This document shows positions 44,697 through 58,034 of a stretch of 64,000 nt of DNA, piece by piece. The stretch spans positions 108,703 to 172,702 of the forward strand of contig JAHCHE010000021.1 of NCBI GenBank assembly GCA_026129905.1, given 5' to 3'. Below the pieces are notes generated by a model. That model saw only the letters and a program-made list of their open reading frames with translations. It was not told the DNA's origin and made no database searches. The translations under genes and the position numbers were made by a program. This DNA is from Bryobacteraceae bacterium (lineage in GTDB: Bacteria > Acidobacteriota > Terriglobia > Bryobacterales > Bryobacteraceae). Positions within the stretch are counted from its first letter, which is position 1; each line of letters starts with the position of its first letter.

Positions 44697-46959
<2,263 letters not shown>

Positions 46960-46966
46960 GCTCCGG

Positions 46967-47392
46967 CTAATCCGGGCGCGGCCCCACGCCGGGATCGGCG
47001 ACCTCAAGCAGCACGACGCTCTCCTGCTCGTTGGGGTCGGTGCGCGCCAACAGGCCCACGCAAGACACGCTGTCGCTCGGGTTGTACGGCAGGTGCGGCA
47101 TATTGGCGGGGATGTATAGGTAGTCGCCCGCTTTCACGACCAGGTGCTCGCGGAGCCCCTCGCCGTACCACATCGCCGCCTCGCCCGAGAGAACGTAGAT
47201 CGCGGTTTCGTGACGTTCGTGGAGGTGGGGTTTCGCCCGGGCCAGCGGCGGTATCGTCACCATGTGCATGCACAGGCCCTTCGACCCCGCCGTTTCCGTG
47301 GAAATGCCGTTGAAGTACTCCAGCCCCTGACGGCCGCGGTACGTCTCCGCGCTCGAAACGATCGCGCAGGTAGATTGTTGTTCGTTCCGCAT
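46967..47392 (-). CDS. cupin-domain protein
   Basis: A 141-residue single cupin. The first motif is PHLHERHETAIYVLSGEAAMWYG (His, His, Glu ligands) and the second IPANMPHLPYN (His ligand), so one metal can be bound. There is no signal peptide. The start at 47392 matches the usual N-terminus of relatives; earlier ATGs at 47407 and 47404 are possible. Substrate is unknown. It is divergent from the aldehyde dehydrogenase gene. Confidence 0.78.
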   Translation of the reverse strand: MRNEQQSTCAIVSSAETYRGRQGLEYFNGISTETAGSKGLCMHMVTIPPLARAKPHLHERHETAIYVLSGEAAMWYGEGLREHLVVKAGDYLYIPANMPHLPYNPSDSVSCVGLLARTDPNEQESVVLLEVADPGVGPRPD

Positions 47393-47476
47393 CCCTAACG
47401 TCATCATACGGTGGCCACGCGGCGCGCCGGCAGGACCACAGGAGGCCGCCCGGCGCACAATAAGAGTGAGGTGAAT

Positions 47477-49018
<1,542 letters not shown>

Positions 49019-49070
49019 AAACGCCGCTGTTCCGGGCGCTCTCTGTTACTGTTGAGGAAGAGGACGACTC

Positions 49071-50207
49071 GTGACACCGAATGAGCGCGTTAGGCATCCC
49101 GAACCGAGGATGCCGGGATCGGTGAGCGCCTTCCGCGTGTTCGGCGTGCCGGTCCGCTTTCACTTCACCTTCGTTCTGCTGCTGATCTTCCTGATCGTGG
49201 TGGGGCTCGAGGGATCGCAATCGGCGCTGGCGGACGTCCTGTTCGTCTCAGGGCTGTTTGTTTCCGTCCTTCTGCACGAACTCGGCCACGCGGTAGTGGC
49301 GCGGCGCTACGGGGTACGCACCATCGAAATCGTGATGTTCCCCATTGGCGGCATCGCCCGGTTCGAGAAAGCGCCCAAGGCCCGACACGAGTTGTGGATC
49401 GCCTCGGCGGGCCCGCTGGTGAACATCGCCATCGCCGCCGTCGTATTTGTCTCGCTGGGTCTCACCAGCGGCCTGAAGCTGGAAGGCATTGCGACGCTTA
49501 CCGATCCGAAGGACTCGAACCTGCTCGAGCGCCTCGCGTTGGGCAACCTGATTCTGGCCGCGTTCAACCTGCTCCCCGCGTTCCCCATGGACGGTGGGCG
49601 CATCCTGAGGTCCCTGTTGGCGATCTGGAAGCCGGAAGAAGAGGCGACGCAGATCGCGGCCCGCGCCGGGCGAATGCTGGCTATCCTCATGGGTCTCTAC
49701 GGGCTCATCTCCATGCACTTCCTGCTGGTGTTCATCGCTTTTTTCGTGTACCTGGGGGCGGCGCAGGAAAGCCAGGCGGCGCTCGGCCGCACGCTGACGC
49801 AGGGCATTCCGCTGCGCGCCGCGATGATCTCGCGGTATCACACGCTGAGTCACGGACAGACCGTTGCCGACGCCGCCCGATTGACGCTGGAGACGTCGCA
49901 ACAGGACTTCCCGGTTGTACACGGGGAGCTGGTGGTGGGGCTGCTGGACCGCCACGCGCTGATGAAGGCGATGGCGACCGCCGGAGGCGAAGCCTACATC
50001 GCGGGTGTGATGGAGCGGAATTTCCCCAGGCTGGATCCGAACATGGACCTGACCGAGGCGCTGACGGCAATGGCCAACACGGGGCCGTGCGCGCTGGTGA
50101 TGGAGGGCGACCGCCTGGTGGGCCTGATGACGCGCGAGAACCTGTCGGAGTTCCTCCTCCTGCGCCGGTTCGGCATGCCCGCGGCCACGGCTCAAGCGGT
50201 GGAGTGA
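49071..50207 (+). CDS. site-2 protease (M50) with CBS domains
   Basis: A 378-residue membrane metalloprotease. Four or five hydrophobic helices carry the zinc motif HELGH (LLHELGHAVVARRYG) and the second motif FPMDGGRILRSL. The C-terminal third (about 250-370) holds two CBS-like repeats (AAMISRYHTLSHGQTVADAA and the GVMERNFPRLDPNMDLTEAL region), which often sense adenosine nucleotides. Such enzymes cleave membrane-bound anti-sigma factors or other proteins. It starts at GTG. No sigma or anti-sigma gene is adjacent. Confidence 0.88.
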   Translation: MTPNERVRHPEPRMPGSVSAFRVFGVPVRFHFTFVLLLIFLIVVGLEGSQSALADVLFVSGLFVSVLLHELGHAVVARRYGVRTIEIVMFPIGGIARFEKAPKARHELWIASAGPLVNIAIAAVVFVSLGLTSGLKLEGIATLTDPKDSNLLERLALGNLILAAFNLLPAFPMDGGRILRSLLAIWKPEEEATQIAARAGRMLAILMGLYGLISMHFLLVFIAFFVYLGAAQESQAALGRTLTQGIPLRAAMISRYHTLSHGQTVADAARLTLETSQQDFPVVHGELVVGLLDRHALMKAMATAGGEAYIAGVMERNFPRLDPNMDLTEALTAMANTGPCALVMEGDRLVGLMTRENLSEFLLLRRFGMPAATAQAVE

Positions 50208-50351
50208 ACGCCGGGCCGCCGCCCCTGGTTGAACCCCTAAGCCGCGGCCGATCTGCTTCGTGCTAGTCTATCTTTCATGCAACCGCCCGGCCGGGAGTGG
50301 CTGCGGGGATCGATCGGAAGCCGGGGCATGAGAGGAGTTCTGACACTTGGT

Positions 50352-50906
50352 ATGAAATTTCGCGAAAAATTTACGGTAGCATGTTGCGCCGTGCTGGCGG
50401 CCGCTCTGGCCTTGCCCGCGCAATATCAAGACGGGCAGTACGATGTGCCGTACGTTCCGACGCCCCAGGAAGTCGTTGACGGAATGCTCGACCTGGCTCA
50501 AGTAAAGAAGACGGATCTCGTTTACGACCTTGGCTGCGGCGACGGGCGCATCGTGGTGACGGCCGCCAGGAAGTACGGCGCGCGCGCGGTCGGCGTAGAC
50601 ATCAACCCGGAACGCATTTCCGAGGCGCAGAAGAACGCGAAAGAGGCCGGCGTTACGGACCGGGTGAAGTTCGTCCAGGGCAACCTGTTCGAGGCCGACA
50701 TCAAGGACGCCAGCGTCGTGACGCTCTATCTTCTTTCCAGCGTGAATCTGAAGCTGCGTCCCAAGCTGTTGGCCGAGTTGAAGCCCGGAACTCGAATCGT
50801 TTCCAATACCTTCGACATGGGCGACTGGAAGCCCGATAAACAAACGGAAGTCAACGGGCGCAGGCTTTACTTCTGGATCGTGCCGAAAAAGGCCCCGGGC
50901 GATTAA
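50352..50906 (+). CDS. exported class I SAM-dependent methyltransferase
   Basis: A 184-residue protein starting with a basic stretch and a hydrophobic leader (FTVACCAVLAAALALPAQYQ), then a class I methyltransferase: VPYVPTPQEVVDGML, motif I VYDLGCGDGRIVVTAA, the acidic VGVDINPERI and VVTLYLLSSVNLKLRPKLL. Enzymes of this small group are widespread with similar leaders. Export of a SAM-dependent enzyme is unexpected, so the leader may be a membrane anchor. ATGs at 50277 and 50328 lie upstream in frame; I chose 50352 because it starts the leader. Function unknown. Confidence 0.68.
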   Translation: MKFREKFTVACCAVLAAALALPAQYQDGQYDVPYVPTPQEVVDGMLDLAQVKKTDLVYDLGCGDGRIVVTAARKYGARAVGVDINPERISEAQKNAKEAGVTDRVKFVQGNLFEADIKDASVVTLYLLSSVNLKLRPKLLAELKPGTRIVSNTFDMGDWKPDKQTEVNGRRLYFWIVPKKAPGD

Positions 50907-50982
50907 ACCGGGCGCGCGGCGCCGCGTTCCAGCCGATCGGCGAGGCGGCTTCACCGGGCTTTGGAGTTGACCGCCTCGCCCA

Positions 50983-52002
50983 CTACCGCTTCGGCAGGTA
51001 CTTCCGCGGGATCATCGTCGCCATCGACCCGAAGTAGGTGACGATCTTGTGCTCGACCACCGTGCCGAGCAGCAGGTGCGCTTCCGGGTGCGTCAGGCCG
51101 TACTCGCCCGTCAGCCATGCGATCATATCGGAATTCGCGGCGCGGACGCCGAGGTCCATCGAGCTGGAGAACTCCGGTTGGCTCGCGATCGAGACCAGGT
51201 AGTCGGCGTTCACCAGCCGCGGCATCGAAAGGCGCTTGCCTTTGTGGACCTTCACCGTGAACTCGACGTCGAGCGAGGTTTCCACCCCGTTGCCCAGTCC
51301 TTCGCCGTCGCCCTGAACGGCGTGCCCGTCGCCGACATAAAGGTAGGCGCCCTTGTGGAACACGGGAAAGTACAGCGTGGCGCCTTCGACGACGTCGTTG
51401 TAGTCCATGTTGCCGCCGTGCGGACCTGAAGGCCCCGAGGTCTCCACGCGCTCGCCCGCCGGAGCGACCCCGATGCAGCCGAGCATCGGCCGGACCGGGA
51501 TCTCGAACTTGTAGCCGGATCCTTCGAGCAGTCGCGGGCGGGCGACGCCGCGCTCGATGTCGATGTCCCACGGGATGAGATCCGCCCGGCCCGGCCGCAG
51601 CGCGTCCATTTTGTAGAAGTTCTTGTAGAGCGAGTCCGCGTCCCCGGCGCTCAGGACGGCGGGACTCAGCCGGTACGAAGTGTATCCGGAGTTCCGGTTC
51701 AGCCGGACCTTGTCCAGGCGCACCTCCAACGCGTCTCCGTAATCGGCCTCTTCCACGTAGAAAGGTCCCATCAGCGGATTGCCGCTTTCCGGATAGACGT
51801 AGGGATGCTGGATGTGCTTGACCCCTTTGTAGTCGGCGCCGCCGGAGTCCCAGGTCCGGGTGATCACCGTGTCGCCCGGCTTGACGCGGAGCACCGGCTC
51901 CTTGAAGGCCGAGAAGACGCGGGAGTGGTGGTCGGGATAGATGGTATGGGTCTCGGCCGCCAGGGCGGCCGCGCAGGCCAGAGCGAGGAGGCAGGTTCTC
52001 AT
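50983..52002 (-). CDS. exported acetamidase/formamidase
   Basis: A 339-residue protein with a short signal peptide (CLLALACAAALAAETHT) and the whole acetamidase/formamidase fold: VKPGDTVITRTWDSGG, IPWDIDIERGVA, PVRPMLGCIGVAP, SGPHGGNMDYND and LYVGDGHAVQGDGE, the last two carrying the metal-binding and active-site residues. It would hydrolyse short amides in the periplasm, releasing ammonia. It is divergent from argS, 40 bases apart. Confidence 0.88.
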   Translation of the reverse strand: MRTCLLALACAAALAAETHTIYPDHHSRVFSAFKEPVLRVKPGDTVITRTWDSGGADYKGVKHIQHPYVYPESGNPLMGPFYVEEADYGDALEVRLDKVRLNRNSGYTSYRLSPAVLSAGDADSLYKNFYKMDALRPGRADLIPWDIDIERGVARPRLLEGSGYKFEIPVRPMLGCIGVAPAGERVETSGPSGPHGGNMDYNDVVEGATLYFPVFHKGAYLYVGDGHAVQGDGEGLGNGVETSLDVEFTVKVHKGKRLSMPRLVNADYLVSIASQPEFSSSMDLGVRAANSDMIAWLTGEYGLTHPEAHLLLGTVVEHKIVTYFGSMATMIPRKYLPKR

Positions 52003-52027
52003 GACGTAAGGATACCGTCAAGTAGGC

Positions 52028-52033
52028 TATACT
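52028..52033 (+). promoter_or_regulatory. -10 box close to the argS start
   Basis: TATACT ends nine bases before the GTG start of argS, which suggests a leaderless or near-leaderless message. No strong -35 box is present 17 bases upstream. Confidence 0.35.
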
Positions 52034-52042
52034 CTCCCTTCG

Positions 52043-53989
52043 GTGTTTCATCAAATCGAAAAACGCATTCGGGACGCGGTGTCGGCGCACGTCCGCGCGC
52101 GCTACGGAATCGAGGACGCCGAGGCGGCGGTGGAGGAGCCGAGGCAGTCCTCGTTCGGAGAACTGGCGATGCCGCTGGCGTTCCAGCTTGCGAAAAAACT
52201 CCGCAAGGCGCCCAAGGCCATCGCGGCGGAACTGGCAAGCGAACTGGGCGCCATCGAGGGCGTCGCGGCGCTTGAAGTCGCCGGCAACGGCTACATCAAC
52301 GTGCGGCTCGACCGCGGCTATTACGGACGGGCCGCGCTCGAGGGGGCCGGCGAGCAGCCGTCCGCCGCCGGCGGAAAGGTCATCGTCGAGCACACCAACA
52401 TCAATCCCAACAAGGCGGCGCATATCGGCCATCTGCGCAACGCCGTGCTGGGAGACACGTTTGCGCGGATGTTGCGCGCCACCGGACGTCAGGTCGAGGT
52501 CCAGAACTACATCGACAATACCGGCGTCCAGGTGGCGGACGTGGTGGTGGGCTTCCACTATCTGGAGCCGCGTTCGATTGAGGCGGTCCGCGAACTCGCC
52601 TCCGGCGACTGGTTCGACTACTTGTGCTGGGACCTGTACGCGCGCGTTTCCGCGCATTACAAGGATCATCCCGAGGCCGTGCGCTGGCGGCAGGCCACGC
52701 TGCACGCGATCGAGGCCGGCGATGGCGAACTGGCCGAACTCGCCCACTTGGTGGCGGACGCCATCGTGCTGGCGCACCTCAGAACGATGCGCCGCCTCGG
52801 CATCACCTACGACGTGCTGCCGCGCGAGAGCGAGATTCTGCGCCTTCAGTTCTGGGCCACCGCATTCGAGCAGTTGAAGGAGCGCAAAGCAATCCACCTC
52901 GAAACCGAGGGCAAGAACGCCGGCTGCTGGGTCATGCCGGGCAGCGCCTATTCCGGCGACGCGGCGGAGGACGACAGCAAGGTCATCGTGCGTTCGGACG
53001 GCACGGTCACTTACGTGGGCAAGGACATCGCCTACCAGCTCTGGAAGTTCGGCCTGCTCGGCAAGGACTTCCACTACCGTCCGCTGTTCCGCGAAGACAA
53101 CGGACACGTCGTCTGGGTATCCACCCACATGCCTTCCGGCGAGGCGCCCCTGTTCGGGCGGGGCAGCGAAGTCTACAACGTCATCGATTCGCGGCAGTCG
53201 TACCTCCAGGACGTCGTGACCGCCGGGCTGCGGGCGCTGGGCTACAACGAGCAGGCCGATAAGTCCGTGCATTTTTCGTACGAAATGGTGGCGCTTTCTC
53301 CCCGCACCTGCGTGGAACTCGGCATCGAATTAAGCGAGGAGGACCGCAAGCGCCCCTACGTGGAAGTGTCCGGGCGCAAGGGCCTGGGCGTGAAGGCGGA
53401 CGACCTGATCGACAAGCTGATCGAGAATGCGGAGGTCGAAGTCGACTCCCGTCATCCGGAAGCTCCGGAGGAAGAACGCGCGCGGGTGGCGGCGCAGATC
53501 GCGGTCGGCGCGTTGCGCTACTTCATGCTCAAGTACACGCGGAACACCGTGATCGCGTTCGACTTTCAGGAGGCGCTCAGCTTCGAGGGCGACACCGGAC
53601 CGTACGTCCAATACGCCGCCGTGCGGGCGCGGAATATCCTGCGGAAGTACGAGGAGCGTGGCGAGCGGCTGCCCGGCTTCCGAACCGCGCTGGACCGCGA
53701 GGCGATGGGCCGGCAGCTAGCCTCCGAGGATTTCTGGCAGTTGCTGCTGGCGGCGTCGAAGGCCGATACCGCCATCGCCCGGGCCGCAGCAAGCGGGGAA
53801 CCCTCCCACGCGGCGAGGTACGCCTTTCAACTGGCCCAGGCCTTCAATGCCTTCTATCACGATTATCCTGTAATCCACGAGCAGGATCCGGAAAAGAAGA
53901 CATTTTTGCTCTGGATGACGGACTATTTCCGTTCGCAACTCGATCGGACGCTCGGCGTCCTGGGCATGGAAGCGCCGGAATACATGTAG
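52043..53989 (+). CDS. argS: arginyl-tRNA synthetase
   Basis: Charges tRNA-Arg. A 648-residue class Ia synthetase starting at GTG. The HIGH motif is in INPNKAAHIGHLRNAVLGD. The KMSK-type loop is the diverged VSGRKGLGVKADDL, as in many ArgRS, and SSFGELAMPLAFQLAK is the N-terminal additional domain. The all-helical C-terminal anticodon-binding domain (about 510-648) ends in the Met-Glu-Ala-Pro-Glu-Tyr-Met block typical for ArgRS. It is a single-copy housekeeping gene just before the RHS region. Confidence 0.95.
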   Translation: MFHQIEKRIRDAVSAHVRARYGIEDAEAAVEEPRQSSFGELAMPLAFQLAKKLRKAPKAIAAELASELGAIEGVAALEVAGNGYINVRLDRGYYGRAALEGAGEQPSAAGGKVIVEHTNINPNKAAHIGHLRNAVLGDTFARMLRATGRQVEVQNYIDNTGVQVADVVVGFHYLEPRSIEAVRELASGDWFDYLCWDLYARVSAHYKDHPEAVRWRQATLHAIEAGDGELAELAHLVADAIVLAHLRTMRRLGITYDVLPRESEILRLQFWATAFEQLKERKAIHLETEGKNAGCWVMPGSAYSGDAAEDDSKVIVRSDGTVTYVGKDIAYQLWKFGLLGKDFHYRPLFREDNGHVVWVSTHMPSGEAPLFGRGSEVYNVIDSRQSYLQDVVTAGLRALGYNEQADKSVHFSYEMVALSPRTCVELGIELSEEDRKRPYVEVSGRKGLGVKADDLIDKLIENAEVEVDSRHPEAPEEERARVAAQIAVGALRYFMLKYTRNTVIAFDFQEALSFEGDTGPYVQYAAVRARNILRKYEERGERLPGFRTALDREAMGRQLASEDFWQLLLAASKADTAIARAAASGEPSHAARYAFQLAQAFNAFYHDYPVIHEQDPEKKTFLLWMTDYFRSQLDRTLGVLGMEAPEYM

Positions 53990-54003
53990 GCTTCGTCGCC
54001 CGC

Positions 54004-54900
54004 TCATCGCTCCGGGCCGATGAGACGCCCCAGCGCTCGCAGTAGGCGATCGGGATAGTCGGTCAGGATCCCCTGCGCCCCCATCGCCAGCAGCCGTTTC
54101 ATTTCGGCCTCCTCGTTCACCGTCCAGACCTGTACCGGGAGATTCATCCGTCGGGCAAGTTCCACGAACCCGGGCTCGACAACCACCCGCCCCCCGAGCC
54201 TTGCGGGGACCTGGAGCGCCGCCGCCGGACTGCGGTAGAGGCTTGCGATACGGAGCCGGTAGAACTGGTGCAGCATCAGCGCCTCCCGCGCGGTGGCGCT
54301 GGTGGCCGCCGCCGGGCAGGCCCGCCGGAAAGCGGACATCGGGCCTTGATCGAACGAAGCGACCAGGACACGGTCCGCGGCGCCCGCCTTTTCGATCAGG
54401 CGACAGAGTGTTACAGCCAAGGCAGGGGAGAACGCCTTCATCTCGACGTTCAGCCGCGTCCGTTGAAACCGGGAGAGGACTTCCTCGAACGCGGGAACGA
54501 CGACGCCGCGGCCGCGGAATGGGAACTGACCTGAGGAATCGGCGAACCGGTAGCCGGCGTCCAGCCGCCGGATCTCCGCGAACGTGAAACCATCCACGCG
54601 CCCGCTGCCGTCGGTGGTGCGGTCCACCGTCGCGTCGTGCATAGCGACGATGACGCCGTCGGACGTTGCGCGAAGGTCCATCTCCACGACGTCGACCCCA
54701 AGCCCATCCGCCTTCTCAAATGCGTACAGCGTATTCTCGGGCCACAGCCCGCGCCCGCCCCTATGCGCAATCGCCCACGGCCCTGGCCGGTCGAAGAACG
54801 GGTGCGCGGGAACTTCCTGGTGAGGGTGCAGCGCGGCGAAATAGACGTACGCGGCTACCAGGACCGCGAAGGTCCACAGGCCCCAGCGAACAAATCGCAC
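54004..54900 (-). CDS. membrane-anchored glycerophosphodiester phosphodiesterase
   Basis: A 298-residue protein that splits glycerophosphodiesters into glycerol-3-phosphate and an alcohol. One membrane helix (LWTFAVLVAAYVYFAAL) at the N-terminus is followed by the catalytic domain: AHRGGRGLWPENTLYAF (catalytic His and Glu), EMDLRATSDGVIVAMHD (second His, metal Glu/Asp) and RTTDGSGRV. All active-site residues of the GDPD family are present. The start lies 38 bases downstream of the last RHS fragment on the same strand. Confidence 0.9.
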   Translation of the reverse strand: MRFVRWGLWTFAVLVAAYVYFAALHPHQEVPAHPFFDRPGPWAIAHRGGRGLWPENTLYAFEKADGLGVDVVEMDLRATSDGVIVAMHDATVDRTTDGSGRVDGFTFAEIRRLDAGYRFADSSGQFPFRGRGVVVPAFEEVLSRFQRTRLNVEMKAFSPALAVTLCRLIEKAGAADRVLVASFDQGPMSAFRRACPAAATSATAREALMLHQFYRLRIASLYRSPAAALQVPARLGGRVVVEPGFVELARRMNLPVQVWTVNEEAEMKRLLAMGAQGILTDYPDRLLRALGRLIGPER

Positions 54901-54937
54901 CAGCGCATTCTACCGCGGTGGCCTCTAATACGACGTC

Positions 54938-56590
54938 TCAAACGTCGCCCGACGCCGTCCGGTTCCCATACCGGTCATAACTGTAGTCCTGCGCCCACGA
55001 ACCCGACTCGCTGGCCGAAGTCAGCCGGTTCAACCAATCGTACCCGTACGTCTGCGCCAGCTCGAGCGTCCCCCCGACCGTCACCGTCTGGCTCTGCACG
55101 TTCTCATTGTTGCACTCGCCGCCCCCGCCGCAGCTCACCGCATACACGTTCCGCAGCCGCCACTTCTCCCACCCCTGGGCTGTCGTGCCCAGCCGCAAAT
55201 CCACCGGCTGCAGCCGGCTGTTATAGTTGGCGTACTCCCACAGCAGATTGCCGAACTGCATCTGCTCAATCGCCCCATGCGCGTGATAGCTGGCCACGCC
55301 CGCATAAAGATTGCCCGCCGCCGGTCTTTGGCCCCCCATACATACCGCAGTGTCGACCGTCCCCGCCTGTTCCCGTCCCACCCACTCCAACCGCCCGGCC
55401 CGGTCGTAACAATTCACCACGCTCGTCGAGGAAGGATACGCCTGCCTCGCCAGGCTGCCGTCCCGGTAGTAGTCGTACCGCATCGCGTACGGCGCCGGCG
55501 CCCCAACGATCGTCTGCACGCTGGCCGTGACCCATCCCGCCGCGTGGTAGTCGTACTCCGTCCTCGCCGCGCTGTTGCCCACCGCGGTCAACCTCCCCTT
55601 CTTGCCCGCTACCGCGCTGCCGACGCAGGCCCCGCCGGAGTACGTCTGACCGTCGTAGCAGCGCCGCACAGCCGGCGTGTTGGCGGGATCGTCGGCGTAG
55701 CTGGTATGGACGATCCGGTTCAGCGCATCGTACTGATGCGTGGTCGTGATTCCCCGCGTATCCTTCTTCGTCAACAGATTCCCATTCTGGTCGTAGGTAT
55801 AGCGCTCCACGCCGCCGGCCGGCAGCGTATCGCAGGACGCACTGCCCACCCGCGTCTCCGGGTTCGACGAGCAGATCAGCCGGCCAAGGCTGTCGTAGGC
55901 GAATGTGCGGCTCTGCGCGCCTTGATCTACCCGGACCAGGTTGTCCAGCGCATCGTAGCTGTAGCTGGTTTGGTAATCGAGCGCGCCCGTGACCTGGCAA
56001 CCGCTCTCCCACGATTGGCAGGAGGGGTGCTCCACAACCGAGCTCAGCCGGCCCAGTCCGTCCACCACGCTCTTGCGCCGCCTTCCGCTCTCATCCGTGG
56101 TAATAGTGACATTGCCGTGATACGCCGTCTTCGCCGCCGAGCCGTCCGGATACGTCATCGACGTCACCCGCCCGAGCGAGTCGTATCCGATAGCCGTATA
56201 CGCGCCGGGACCGCCGACCCCCGGATTCGATGTCCGGCCCACCCGGCCCCGGCCATCGTATTCCTGCCAGCTCTCAACGGATCCCCCGCCGGTCTGCCGC
56301 CGGGACTTGATCTGGCGCCCGAGTCCGTCCACCACCAGATCGCCCACCAGCCGCTGATCGTTGAACGCGTACTGGTCCCTCGAGGTGGTGATCGTCGTCG
56401 CAGGGCTATAGCCAAAGGTCGTCTTGGCCTTCGCGTCGGAATGGTTGTTCGCCTGAACCGCCACCGTCAGCCGGTCGAGAGGATCGTCATAGGCGTAGGT
56501 CGTCTCCACGCCGTTGGCGTCGACGAACTTCGTCGGCCGCCCGGTGGAGTAATCGTAGGAAGACGCGGCCACGTGCAGGAGCGGGTTGGT
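54938..56590 (-). pseudogene. RHS/YD-repeat core fragment, truncated at both ends
   Basis: About 550 codons of RHS repeat sequence on the minus strand, with many YD units (YDSLGRVTSMTYPDG, YDALDNLVRVDQG, YDSLGRLICSS, YDALNRIVHTSY). The expected N-terminal part is missing, since upstream of 56590 the frame runs antisense through an IS66 remnant. The C-terminus stops at SYDRYGNRTASGDV, before the RHS core associated region and any toxin tip. A frame without stops exists from 56794, but the first 70 codons are not RHS. It is likely not functional. Confidence 0.8.
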
Positions 56591-56851
56591 GAATCGATTC
56601 CCGTCCAGCAGCAGATCTTCGAGTTGGCCGAGGAGCATTTGGACAGCCCGCACCGCGAGGTCCGCAACTTGGCCTCGGCTCTTTTCCGGTACACGGGTGT
56701 GCAGTGGCGCAAGATTTGCTTCGGCAAACGCAGCGCCGCCGGCGAGTTCGCCACCGCTCGCTTGTTGACCGTTGCCGAAACTTGTGATCTCCAACAGCGC
56801 AACACCCTAACCTATCTCGCGGTTGTGATTGCCTGCCACCGCCGCCGTTAA
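56590..56851 (+). mobile_element. IS66-family transposase remnant
   Basis: The plus-strand frame ends EVRNLASALFRYTGVQWRKI then CFGKRSAAGEFATARLLTV and ETCDLQQRNTLTYL, the C-terminal block of IS66 transposases. The usual EPTNN...AER segment with the catalytic Glu has been deleted between FRYTG and VQWRK. Everything else of the element is missing. It sits at the broken 5' end of the RHS core fragment, suggesting that its insertion or later deletion destroyed that gene. Confidence 0.7.
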
Positions 56852-56894
56852 CCGGTCGACTCGCTGCTACCCCGCTAAGCACCTCCCTGAACTG

Positions 56895-57015
56895 TAACCG
56901 GAATTCAGCATCGCGTCCGGCGTCGTAAACCGCCCCTGCGCGGCGGACAAGTACCTCGCCCCAAAGTAATCCAGCCCAGTCTCGCCGTCGCGTTCCTTGC
57001 CGATGAGCTGGTTTC
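56895..57015 (-). pseudogene. short RHS core remnant (GLDYFGARY region)
   Basis: The minus strand encodes LIGKERDGETGLDYFGARYL and then QGRFTTPDAMLNSG, the conserved RHS core segment just before the toxin tip. It begins right after the immunity gene stop at 57016 and ends before the IS66 remnant. No tip follows. A 29-base word in it is also found in the two larger RHS genes (61622 and 63776). Confidence 0.75.
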
Positions 57016-57609
57016 CTACGGGCACGAGAAGCGGTTCTTGTTGCTTTCCCACCATTTCTCGAACTCTGATTTAGGAGGCGGGGCAGATTCACGACCGTCG
57101 GTGGCAACGCCCATTATCGAATGGAGCGCGACCAGGGCCGCGTCACTGACAAGGATCGATTTCGATCGATAAGGATCGGTTGATACCTCTTGGGCGAATT
57201 CCGTGTCGTCGGACAGCATGCGAATGAGCCGGGGAACAGCACAGTACACTTTCTTCCGCCCGAGTTGCTGAACGATGTTGCCTCTGACGAAAGGACGCGA
57301 ATCGGATAGCAGATCATACACCACGGCATAAGCCCTCCTCGACTCGAGTGAAAGCAGCACGTCAACGAGGAAAGCCCACCGCACATGACTGATCTGCGTC
57401 TTCGACCGGAACTCGTCTTCGATGACGCCGACCGCCGTATCGCCTGCGGCGAGCAACTCCTTCTTCGCGGTTTCGGCCTCGGCCGGGAAGGGGCGAGACA
57501 AGGCCTGCGTTGCCTGATCCGTGCGACTCTGCGCGCAACTGGCGCCGTGGATAAGCACCACGCAAAGGGGCAACATGCTGAAGGCTAACCTCCGCACCAG
57601 CGATTTCAC
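57016..57609 (-). CDS. HEAT-like exported protein, probable immunity protein of RHS tip C
   Basis: A 197-residue protein with a signal peptide (AFSMLPLCVVLIHGASC) and repeated two-helix units resembling HEAT repeats (AKKELLAAGDTAVGVIEDEF, RRAYAVVYDLLSDSRPFVRG, AVPRLIRMLSDDTEF). It starts at GTG, overlapping the TGA of the toxin tip by four bases (GTGA). That coupling and its place right after the tip make it the likely immunity protein, acting in the periplasm or envelope. It remains intact although the toxin is broken, which is what selection against self- or neighbour-killing would favour. Confidence 0.65.
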   Translation of the reverse strand: MKSLVRRLAFSMLPLCVVLIHGASCAQSRTDQATQALSRPFPAEAETAKKELLAAGDTAVGVIEDEFRSKTQISHVRWAFLVDVLLSLESRRAYAVVYDLLSDSRPFVRGNIVQQLGRKKVYCAVPRLIRMLSDDTEFAQEVSTDPYRSKSILVSDAALVALHSIMGVATDGRESAPPPKSEFEKWWESNKNRFSCP

Positions 57610-58034
57610 TGGTTGCGCTCCTTGAGGATCTCCTCAATCCGCTTTACGGCTTCCGGCGTCGGCTTACCCGGCAATTTGCCGACATTCTCCGCCTTCCTCG
57701 AATCGGCTTCATCCTTCGCGCGATCCAGTTCCGTGATCGAAGGATTGCTCGGGTCTCGTTCTGCCAGATCCATCACATTGCTCGTATGCCCACCAAGCTC
57801 ATGCGCGAGAACTTTGGCGGGATCCATTCCCATGTCGCTCGTATTCGTCTTGTCCACGACCACTTGCATCGCGGGGAATGCATCCGGAGCCCCTGGCTGT
57901 CCGGCAGCATTGAGCGATTTCTGCCCTGTCGCCGGATCGATGGATGTCTGGTATCTGGTGATTCCTCCTGTAATGTGCTCCGAGGTTGCGGACAGTCGTG
58001 TGCGGTCCAATCTGCCGACGCTCAGGTCGACAAC

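Noticed and set aside
50208..50351. SAM or SAH riboswitch before the exported methyltransferase
   Set aside because: The GC-rich leader can fold, but I could not find the conserved core bases of a known class.
50951..53272. 773-codon minus-strand frame across the formamidase and argS
   Set aside because: It runs antisense to argS and out of frame with the formamidase, both of which are clear family members.
54938..56794. Intact 618-residue RHS protein
   Set aside because: The first 70 codons are antisense IS66 sequence and the end lacks the core-associated region and tip.
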